A stretch of DNA of 5,000 nucleotides, from NCBI GenBank assembly GCA_021804195.1, contig JAJZKJ010000222.1, positions 1-5,000 on the forward strand, in the 5' to 3' direction. Every line of letters begins with the position of its first letter. Position 1 is the stretch's first letter. Shown piece by piece: positions 1 through 5,000 of this stretch. A program made the translations under genes and the position numbers. Under the pieces are notes generated by a model. That model worked only from the letters and a program-made list of their open reading frames with translations. It had not been told where the DNA came from and made no database searches. This DNA comes from Acidobacteriota bacterium. Lineage in GTDB: Bacteria; Planctomycetota; Phycisphaerae; WQYP01; JAJZKJ01.

Positions 1-2
1 CC

Positions 3-824
3 CTGGGGCACGGACTGATGCAGCAATATGCCGCCCGCGAGCCGCGGATTCGCGCCTTGCGCAACCCCGCCAATCTGGGCCTGCAGGGCAATTTCAACCA
101 ATGCCTGCGCGCGGCGCGGGGTGAATTTATTAAATATGTTTTGCAGGATGATTTTCTGGCCGCACCCGACGCCGCGCGGCGGCAAGCCGGGGTGCTGGAA
201 AGTAACCCGGAGGTTGCGCTGGTCAGCTCGGCCTCGCTGATCGTGGATGCGCAATCGCGGACGATCGCCCTGCGCCGGGAGTTCAAAGCCGGCCTGACAC
301 GCGGGCAGGACGCGATTCTGCGCTGCATGGCGTGGGCGAGCAACCTGTTGGGCGAGCCGACGCTGGTAATGTTCCGCCGCGGCCAGTCCGGAACCGGCTT
401 TGATGAACGCTACCGGCAATTATTGGATCTGGAATTCTGCATGCGGCTGCTGGAGCGAGGGCAGCTTTATTATTTTTCCGAGCCCTTAGCCGCCTTTCGC
501 CGGCATGAGGCGCAGGCCACGCGGCGCAACAGCCGCAACGACGCCATTGAGCGCGATCAAATGCTGCTGCTGCGGGAATTTATGGCCCGGCCGTGGCTGG
601 CGGAAGTAAAACAAAAACACTGGATCTTCGGCCAGATCTATGGCCTGCGCCGCAATCGCGAATTTCGCGCGAGCGAGCTGCGGACGCAACTGCTGCGCCG
701 GCTGGGCTGGCCGCGCTATTACCTTTTCTGGCAGTTTCGCCGGATCGGCTCGCCGGTGCGAAAACTGCAGCGCTGGCTGCGGCTGCGGTCCTGGATGCGG
801 CGGCAGGGCGCCCGTTATGCATGA
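3..824 (+). CDS. Family 2 glycosyltransferase, N-terminus cut by window edge
   Basis: This is the 3' part of a GT-A fold, family 2 glycosyltransferase, which would transfer a sugar from a nucleotide-sugar to a surface polysaccharide, lipid or similar acceptor at the cytoplasmic face of the membrane. The frame is open to the left edge, so the Met at position 18 is probably internal: the text after it (REPRIRALRNPANLGLQGNFN) already corresponds to the middle of the Rossmann-like half, and the first DxS nucleotide-binding motif is missing. Numbering from that Met, the metal-binding DxD-like site is LQDDF (residues 42-46), NPEVALVSS follows at 63-71, the probable catalytic-base segment DLEF is at 137-140, and EPLAAFRRH is at 155-163. 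The last 45 residues are very rich in Arg, Trp and Tyr and may bind membrane. The donor and acceptor cannot be deduced. Its stop overlaps the end of the convergent hemY gene. Confidence 0.9.
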   Translation: MGHGLMQQYAAREPRIRALRNPANLGLQGNFNQCLRAARGEFIKYVLQDDFLAAPDAARRQAGVLESNPEVALVSSASLIVDAQSRTIALRREFKAGLTRGQDAILRCMAWASNLLGEPTLVMFRRGQSGTGFDERYRQLLDLEFCMRLLERGQLYYFSEPLAAFRRHEAQATRRNSRNDAIERDQMLLLREFMARPWLAEVKQKHWIFGQIYGLRRNREFRASELRTQLLRRLGWPRYYLFWQFRRIGSPVRKLQRWLRLRSWMRRQGARYA

Positions 825-2239
825 ATAAATTTGCGCGCGGCCGCGTAGCCCGATTCAATGCAATCTGAAATTCCAATGCCGCGATAGGCGTTGCCGGCCA
901 GCGCCAGCCTGGCATGCCGGGCAAGCGCGGCCTGAATGCGTTGCTGCCGTCCGCCATGGCCAACGGTATATTGGGCCATGGCGCGCGGCCAGCGGCGGAT
1001 ATGGCCGGCGGCGGGCGGCTGTTTTAATCCCAGAATCGTCCGCAGCTCGCCCGTGGCCAGCGCCAGTAATTCCTCGTCGCTGAGGGCCAGGGCTTCGGAG
1101 TCGCGCACGCCGCCATAGAAGACGCGCAGCAGCGCCCTACCGGCGGGCACGCGGGCCGGAAATTTTTGCTGAATGAAGGTGCAGGCGCGCATGCGCAGGC
1201 CCTCGCCGGGCGGAATCAATACCCCGAATCCATCGGGCAGGGGCGGCGCGGGCGAGTACGCCAGGTTGATGGTCAGGGAGGAGGCATAGGGAACGGCAGC
1301 GAGCTGCGCGGCGAGTTCGCCATCCAGCTCCCGCAGCAGTTCCGCCGCCGCCCAGGCCGGCAGGGCCAGAATCAGCTTGCGGCAGTGGATTTGCGGGATC
1401 CGGCCGGCCGGCGATCCCGGCGCCTGATCATGGCATTCCAGTTGATACCCCTCTTGATACCCCTCGCCGGATTTCGTAATCCGCGAGACGCGGCAACCGG
1501 TCTCAATATGCGGTTCCAGGCGCGCGGCGAGAGCGGCAATGCATTCGCTCAGACCGTTCTGGAGGGTGGTGAAGAGCGGTCTGGCTGCTCCGGTATTCGC
1601 GCCTCTGCGGCGGCGCGCGCGCCACAAGCCGCGGCCCAGGCTGCCCTGGCGGGCCATTTGCGCCAGGCGCGGCAAGACGGCATCGAGACTGAGTTCGTCG
1701 GCATCACCGCCATAAACTCCGCTCAGCAAGGGCGCGACCACCACATCCAGCACTTCCGCTCCCAGCCGGGAGCGCACCAGCGCGCCCACGGAAATTTCTG
1801 TTTCCGGCGCGCGGGCCGAACTGAAAAACTCCCGCGCGATGCGGGCTTTGGCGGGCCAGGAAAGCAAATTGCTGCGCCACAAAGCCAGCGGACGCGCCGG
1901 CGCCAGCATCTGCCAGCCTTCAGGCAGCGCCCGCAGGCGATGTTTGCGCCAGATCCAGGTGCGGCGCGCGGCATCATGGGAGGGAATCAGCTGCTCGCCC
2001 AGGCCGAGCTCGCGGCAGAGTTCGAGGGCCGCGGGTTTTTCCGTCAGGAACGAGTCCGGGCCTTCTTCAATCGGTATGCCGGCCAGATGCGCGGTCGAGA
2101 CCACGCCGCCGGGCCGCTCGGCGGCTTCCAGCAGACGGAAATTTTCATAACCCCGGCGCCGCAGCTCAAATCCGGCGGCCAGGCCCGCGATGCCGGCGCC
2201 GACGATCACAATATCGGTTTGAGGAGGAGCTGAAGACAC
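815..2239 (-). CDS. hemY: Oxygen-dependent protoporphyrinogen oxidase (HemY/PgoX type)
   Basis: This FAD enzyme oxidises protoporphyrinogen IX to protoporphyrin IX, the penultimate step of heme synthesis, and usually associates with the inner membrane. The 474-residue product has the normal family length. An N-terminal dinucleotide-binding motif VGAGIAG lies at residues 13-19, followed by the FAD-ribose region LLEAAERPGG (36-45) and the diagnostic GPDSFLTEKP segment (60-69). Near the C-terminus are RWPRAMAQYTVGH and GNAYRGIGISDCIESG (449-464), which close the FAD site. Translation starts at GTG, 14 bp after the hemE stop, with only a weak GGA about 9 nt upstream, so coupling to hemE is likely. 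A 12-bp tandem duplication adds a repeated EGYQ at residues 259-266. The same family is also named hemG or PgoX; the related coproporphyrinogen oxidase CgoX of Gram-positives is less likely but cannot be excluded by eye. No ferrochelatase gene is adjacent. Confidence 0.93.
   Translation of the reverse strand: MSSAPPQTDIVIVGAGIAGLAAGFELRRRGYENFRLLEAAERPGGVVSTAHLAGIPIEEGPDSFLTEKPAALELCRELGLGEQLIPSHDAARRTWIWRKHRLRALPEGWQMLAPARPLALWRSNLLSWPAKARIAREFFSSARAPETEISVGALVRSRLGAEVLDVVVAPLLSGVYGGDADELSLDAVLPRLAQMARQGSLGRGLWRARRRRGANTGAARPLFTTLQNGLSECIAALAARLEPHIETGCRVSRITKSGEGYQEGYQLECHDQAPGSPAGRIPQIHCRKLILALPAWAAAELLRELDGELAAQLAAVPYASSLTINLAYSPAPPLPDGFGVLIPPGEGLRMRACTFIQQKFPARVPAGRALLRVFYGGVRDSEALALSDEELLALATGELRTILGLKQPPAAGHIRRWPRAMAQYTVGHGGRQQRIQAALARHARLALAGNAYRGIGISDCIESGYAAARKFIHA
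1442..1465. repeat. Perfect 12-bp tandem duplication inside hemY
   Basis: The unit ttgatacccctc occurs twice in a row without mismatch (1442-1453 and 1454-1465). Read on the minus strand it encodes EGYQ twice, at HemY residues 259-262 and 263-266. The length is a multiple of three, so the frame is kept. It lies between two predicted strands in a polar stretch (KSGEGYQEGYQLECHD), where length variation is likely tolerated. Confidence 0.95.
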
Positions 2240-2253
2240 GCCGAAATATCCGG

Positions 2254-3300
2254 TTACGAAGCGCTGGCGGAGAATTCCCGCACCCAGTTGACGACATTTT
2301 TTACGTTTTCCACCGGGGTTTCGGGCAAAATTCCGTGGCCGAGGTTAAAAATATAGCCGGTCTGGCCGCGCGATTGCGCCATCAGGTGGCGCACGGCGGA
2401 TTTCAGCTCCGCGGCCGGGCTGAACAGCCGCAGTGGGTCGAGGTTGCCCTGCAGGGCGCAGCCGCCGCGGAGCTCGCTCCAGGCGCGCGACATCTCCATG
2501 CGCCAGTCCAGGCCCAGCACGGCCGCGCCGGTGTCGCGCAGCGCGCCCAGATAGCCGCTGGTGCCGGTGGAAAAATAAATCACCGGCACGCCCAGATCCT
2601 GCACCGCCTCGATCACGAGCCGGTTATAGGGCAGCACGGCATGACGGAAATCGGCTTCGCCCAGCGCGCCCACCCAACTATCAAACAGTTGTATGGCCCG
2701 GGCGCCGGCCTCGACCTGCTCGCTTAAATACTCCACCAGCATGGGACAGAGCTTTTGCATGAGCAGCGCCCAGGCGCCGCGATCTTCGAAGATTATGCGC
2801 TTGGTATGCGCGAACTGGCGGCTGGCGCCGCCCTCGATCAGGTAGCTGGCAAGCGTGAAGGGCGCCCCGGCGAAGCCGATCACCGGAAAAGTGTCGGGAA
2901 AATGTCCGGCCACGCGGCGGATGGCCTCGGAAACATAGCCCAGCTCGCCATGCAGGCTCTCAGGCAGGCGCGCGATGGCCGCGCGGTCGCGCAGCACCGG
3001 CTCGATCACCGGCCCTTCACCGGAGTTGAAATGCAGATGAAAGCCCAGGGGCAGGGCCGGCAGCAGCAGGTCGGCGAAGATGATGGCCGCGTCCACGCCG
3101 AGCTCTTCGGCGGCCGTAATGGTGACTTCGGCCGCCCGTTCGGGGTTTTGGCAGATTTCCAGCAGGCCATGGCGGGCGCGCACAGCGCGGTATTGCGGCA
3201 TGTAGCGGCCGGCCTGGCGCATGAACCAGACCGGAGTCAGGTCCACTGGCTGGCGGCGGCAGGCCCGCAAAAAACGATCGGAAACACAGGCTACGGCCAT
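2254..3300 (-). CDS. hemE: Uroporphyrinogen III decarboxylase
   Basis: This soluble, cofactor-free enzyme removes the four acetate carboxyls of uroporphyrinogen III to give coproporphyrinogen III in tetrapyrrole synthesis. The 348-residue product has the usual family length and is intact. The first family signature is PVWFMRQAGRYMPQYR (23-38), holding the two substrate-binding arginines (Arg28 and Arg32). The catalytic aspartate is Asp77 in IIFADLLLP. The second signature region is GFAGAPFTLASYLIEGG (142-158), with the active-site Tyr153. FDSWVG and STGTSGYL follow, and the C-terminal active-site histidine is His322 in NLGHGILPETP. The ATG is preceded by AGG with a 7-nt spacer (3308-3310), the clearest ribosome binding site in this gene set, and the start fits the family's usual DRFLRAC opening. 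It is followed at 14 bp by hemY, forming a heme module, and preceded at 53 bp by the ymdB-like gene. Confidence 0.97.
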   Translation of the reverse strand: MAVACVSDRFLRACRRQPVDLTPVWFMRQAGRYMPQYRAVRARHGLLEICQNPERAAEVTITAAEELGVDAAIIFADLLLPALPLGFHLHFNSGEGPVIEPVLRDRAAIARLPESLHGELGYVSEAIRRVAGHFPDTFPVIGFAGAPFTLASYLIEGGASRQFAHTKRIIFEDRGAWALLMQKLCPMLVEYLSEQVEAGARAIQLFDSWVGALGEADFRHAVLPYNRLVIEAVQDLGVPVIYFSTGTSGYLGALRDTGAAVLGLDWRMEMSRAWSELRGGCALQGNLDPLRLFSPAAELKSAVRHLMAQSRGQTGYIFNLGHGILPETPVENVKNVVNWVREFSASAS

Positions 3301-3353
3301 AATTCAGCCTAGCATTAAGTCCCGAACCGGCCCTCATGCCGCCGCCTGGTTTA

Positions 3354-4154
3354 CTAGCCGGCGGATTCAGTATCCCGCGCCATGATGCGCACCATGCGCC
3401 GGGTCCGGCCGTTTTCCGTTTCCAGCAATATCGCGCAGAGGCGAATGTCGCCGCGGGCGGGGCTGAGCTTGGTGGCGACGCCGGTGAGAAAACGCTGCAA
3501 GACATCTTCGGTGCGGCAGCCAATGACACCGGCAAACGGGCCGGTCATGCCGACATCGGTCTGAAAACCGGTGCCGCCGGGCAGGATGCGTTCATCGGCG
3601 GTGGGCACGTGGGTGTGGGTGCCCAGCACGGCGCTGACCCGGCCATCGAGATACCAGCCCATGGCCTGCTTTTCACTGGTGGCTTCGGCGTGCATATCCA
3701 CCACGATGGTCTTGACCTGCGCGGGCAGTGAGGCCAGCAGTTCATCGGCTTTGCGAAAAGGGCAGTCGATGGCGGGCAGGAAGACGCGGCCCTGCAGATT
3801 GAGAACGGCGTATGCCTCGCCCGAGGCAATCTGGCCGCAATAAAGGCCGGCGCCGGGCAGGCCGGGAGGAAAATTGGCCGGGCGCAGAACCCGCGCCGCA
3901 TCGGCGGGGAAGTCGCGGTAATAATCGTGCAGCTCGCGGCGGTCCCAGACGTGGTTGCCGGTGGTGATAACGTCGGCGCCGCGATCGAAGATTTCTTCGG
4001 CCAACGGCCCAGTCAGGCCGAAGCCGCCGGCGGCGTTTTCGCTGTTGACGATGGTGAGGTCAACCGCGTGTTCCTGTTTAAGACGGGGCAGATGGCGGGC
4101 CAAGGCCTCGCGCCCGGGCTGGCCGAAGATATCGCCGACGAAAAGAATGCGCAC
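3354..4154 (-). CDS. ymdB: YmdB-like metallophosphoesterase (TIGR00282 family)
   Basis: This belongs to the calcineurin-like YmdB family. In Bacillus subtilis YmdB hydrolyses 2',3'-cyclic nucleotides and influences biofilm and motility decisions; the physiological substrate here is unknown. The 266-residue length matches the family. Di-metal ligands are all present: Asp8 (VGDIFG), Glu39 and Asn40 (NSENAAGG), Asn67 with catalytic His68 (TTGNHVWD), His155 (VDMHAEATSEK), and His180 and His182 (GTHTHVPTADE). The C-terminal GTGFQTDVGMTGP motif is also typical. No signal peptide or membrane segment is visible, so it is cytoplasmic. The start is GTG: an in-frame TAG lies directly upstream, so no longer start exists, and MRILFVGD matches the family's usual N-terminus. 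The ribosome binding site is poor. The ribonuclease Y gene, its neighbour in Bacillus, is absent; zapA lies 64 bp upstream instead. Confidence 0.93.
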   Translation of the reverse strand: MRILFVGDIFGQPGREALARHLPRLKQEHAVDLTIVNSENAAGGFGLTGPLAEEIFDRGADVITTGNHVWDRRELHDYYRDFPADAARVLRPANFPPGLPGAGLYCGQIASGEAYAVLNLQGRVFLPAIDCPFRKADELLASLPAQVKTIVVDMHAEATSEKQAMGWYLDGRVSAVLGTHTHVPTADERILPGGTGFQTDVGMTGPFAGVIGCRTEDVLQRFLTGVATKLSPARGDIRLCAILLETENGRTRRMVRIMARDTESAG

Positions 4155-4165
4155 CTATCCAGAAT

Positions 4166-4180
4166 AGCGGCACCGCCGCT
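4166..4180. other. Short inverted repeat just upstream of the ymdB-like start
   Basis: The sequence agcggc-acc-gccgct is a perfect 6-bp stem with a 3-nt loop, ending 12 nt before the GTG of the ymdB-like gene. On the minus strand no U-tract follows it, so it does not look like a terminator for zapA. On the plus strand four Ts follow, but no plus-strand gene ends there. It could form a small leader hairpin beside the ribosome binding region, or be a chance event in GC-rich DNA. Confidence 0.3.
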
Positions 4181-4218
4181 TTTATGGGTGCGGCTCGGCG
4201 AAGAAAGCTGACGGACGC

Positions 4219-4512
4219 CTAGCCAACCCGGCTGAGGGCGCGGTCGAGCACGGCGCCGCAGGCGGCGGCACGTTCATGCACGGCCTGCTCAAGGCGGGCA
4301 ATGCGCGCGCGCTGGGTTTCCAGCTCGTCGGCCAGGTTCATGGCCGTCAGAATGGCCACGCGCAGGGAATCGGCCAGGCGCGCCTGGCGGGCGATCTGCC
4401 GCATTTTGCCGTCCACGGCGTCGGCCAGGCGGCGCACGTATTCGGCATCGTTATCGCCGGCAATATTGTAGGGCTGGTCGTAAATTTCAACCCGGGTAAC
4501 GGTTTTCTGCAT
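4219..4512 (-). CDS. zapA: Cell division protein ZapA
   Basis: ZapA binds FtsZ in the cytoplasm and promotes bundling of protofilaments at the division ring. The 97-residue product fits the family (roughly 85-110 residues). The N-terminal head domain reads TRVEIYDQPYNIAGDNDAEY, matching the usual V-I-x-(G/D)-x-x-Y-x-I pattern followed by an (E/D)-E-Y-V-R-x-L-A helix with VDGKMRQIA. The central LRVAILTAMNLADELE corresponds to the conserved ALNIADEL segment. The remaining helix (residues about 60-90) is a coiled coil used for dimer and tetramer formation. The gene starts with ATG; no Shine-Dalgarno sequence lies at the usual distance, and a GGAGAG about 20 nt upstream is too far. It follows a ZapB-like coiled-coil gene by 60 bp, the classical neighbourhood. 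The ymdB-like gene follows 64 bp downstream, and there is no room there for a 6S RNA gene. Confidence 0.9.
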   Translation of the reverse strand: MQKTVTRVEIYDQPYNIAGDNDAEYVRRLADAVDGKMRQIARQARLADSLRVAILTAMNLADELETQRARIARLEQAVHERAAACGAVLDRALSRVG

Positions 4513-4572
4513 GGCGAATCTACGCGAAGCGGCTCTCCGCCTGCGCGCCTTTCCGGTGCTTGTGTGCCCCGC

Positions 4573-4851
4573 TCAGGCCAGGGAATCAATCTGCTCGACC
4601 AGCTTTTCCACCCGGCGGCGCACTTCCTCGCGCTCTTTGCGCAGCGAGATCAGCTCTTTTTCCTGGGCCGAATATTCCTGTTTTAGCTCCTGGAATTTGG
4701 CTTTCCAGCCGGCGGCCTCGGTTTCGGCGCGGCCGCGGGCTTCACGGGCGCCGCGCAGAGCCTCGGCGACACGCTCAATTTTGCCTTCCAGCTGCAGAAA
4801 ATCGTCCAGCGATTCGGGCGCAAGGGGAACCAGTTGTGCTTCAGTTGCCAT
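4573..4851 (-). CDS. ZapB-like short coiled-coil protein (probable division accessory)
   Basis: This 92-residue product is almost entirely helical, with heptad-like leucines and many Glu, Arg and Lys residues from about residue 15 to the end. No membrane segment or signal peptide is visible. The C-terminal half (EKELISLRKEREEVRRRV followed by EKLVEQIDSLA) resembles the short coiled-coil proteins encoded just upstream of zapA in many bacteria (the TIGR02449/ZapB-like group), which end in a similar arginine-rich R-V-E-x-hydrophobic pattern. The position directly before zapA, on the same strand with a 60-bp gap, supports a role in the FtsZ-ring ZapA-ZapB network. Coiled coils resemble each other by composition, so the name rests partly on context. 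The start is ATG with no good Shine-Dalgarno sequence. A candidate promoter lies 45 bp upstream, making this the likely first gene of the transcript. Confidence 0.75.
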   Translation of the reverse strand: MATEAQLVPLAPESLDDFLQLEGKIERVAEALRGAREARGRAETEAAGWKAKFQELKQEYSAQEKELISLRKEREEVRRRVEKLVEQIDSLA

Positions 4852-4895
4852 GATGGATGGGGTATAAAGTCCGCAAAAAAATTTGAACTAGCGCG

Positions 4896-4924
4896 AGTAT
4901 AACCTCAGCCGCCACGGCGCGCAA
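4896..4924 (-). promoter_or_regulatory. Candidate sigma-70 promoter for the zapB-like/zapA gene set
   Basis: On the minus strand a -35-like TTGCGC (4919-4924) is followed, after exactly 17 bp, by a -10-like TATACT (4896-4901), five of six matches to TATAAT. The -10 box is 44 bp upstream of the zapB-like ATG, leaving a leader of about 35-40 nt that is AT-rich compared with the surroundings. The -35 box matches only in its TTG. A small palindrome (gcgcg-caa-cgcgc, 4917-4929) covers the -35 box. Confidence 0.45.
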
Positions 4925-5000
4925 CGCGCATGGGGGTAATGATCGAGATTCATTCTGACAGCGCACCGTCGTGTCGCTGGCAAAGCCATGCGAAATCGCA

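Noticed and set aside
1166..2233. Plus-strand open frame of 355 codons covering almost all of hemY
   Set aside because: It is exactly antisense to a well-supported HemY with all family motifs, has low-complexity Gln/Arg/Gly/Ala-rich composition, and has no recognisable domain; long antisense frames are expected in GC-rich genes.
2335..3312. Plus-strand open frames of 130 and 185 codons opposite hemE, and similar ones opposite the ymdB-like gene
   Set aside because: They are antisense shadows of conserved genes, with no domain or good start context.
3301..3353. Imperfect inverted repeat (aaccggc with gcctggtt) between the ymdB-like gene and hemE as a terminator
   Set aside because: The stem is bulged and no U-tract follows on the minus strand, so termination is not supported.
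4155..4218. 6S RNA gene next to zapA, as in many Proteobacteria
   Set aside because: The gap downstream of zapA is 64 bp and the one upstream is 60 bp, far too short for a 6S RNA of about 180 nt.
4959..4979. Inverted repeat cagcg/cgctg near the right edge
   Set aside because: Only 5 bp of stem with an 11-nt loop and no T-run; expected by chance in this composition.
4930..5000. Possible plus-strand gene start (ATG at 4930 or 4939) open to the window end
   Set aside because: Only about 20 codons are visible, there is no recognisable motif and no properly spaced ribosome binding site; it cannot be told from chance. The next bases to the right would decide it.
4852..5000. End of an upstream minus-strand gene (for example pheT) in the right-hand 149 bp
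   Set aside because: The three minus-strand frames give short peptides with no resemblance to a known C-terminus; one frame stays open into the zapB-like start but looks non-coding.

Overview
This window is an ordinary GC-rich bacterial chromosomal segment. The gene content (a ZapB-like coiled-coil gene, zapA and a YmdB-type phosphodiesterase next to hemE and an oxygen-dependent hemY) suggests a GC-rich, possibly Acidobacteriota-like bacterium. That placement is inference from gene order and protein style only; no rRNA or other taxonomic marker is present.

Layout: positions 1-824 (+ strand) hold the 3' part of a family 2 glycosyltransferase whose nucleotide-binding N-terminus lies left of the window. 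From 815 to 4851 five genes all lie on the minus strand. In transcription order they are a ZapB-like coiled-coil protein (4851-4573), ZapA (4512-4219), a YmdB/TIGR00282-type metallophosphoesterase (4154-3354), uroporphyrinogen decarboxylase HemE (3300-2254) and protoporphyrinogen oxidase HemY (2239-815). Gaps between them are 60, 64, 53 and 14 bp with no convincing terminator, so one transcript is plausible. Its candidate promoter is at 4896-4924. The glycosyltransferase and hemY converge, and their 3' ends overlap by 10 bp (815-824).

The minus-strand genes form two modules. The first two proteins belong to the FtsZ-ring accessory set (ZapA and a short coiled-coil partner). HemE and HemY catalyse two non-consecutive steps of protoporphyrin-dependent heme synthesis: uroporphyrinogen III to coproporphyrinogen III, and protoporphyrinogen IX to protoporphyrin IX. 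The intervening coproporphyrinogen oxidase and the terminal ferrochelatase are not in the window. The YmdB-like enzyme sits between the modules without the ribonuclease Y gene that accompanies it in Bacillus.

No mobile element, CRISPR array, RNA gene or defence system is visible, and I see no clear sign of an undescribed system. The points worth a second look are modest: an exact 12-bp in-frame tandem duplication in hemY, the overlapping convergent stops, the mixed division/heme gene order, weak ribosome binding sites, and a palindrome lying over the candidate promoter's -35 box.
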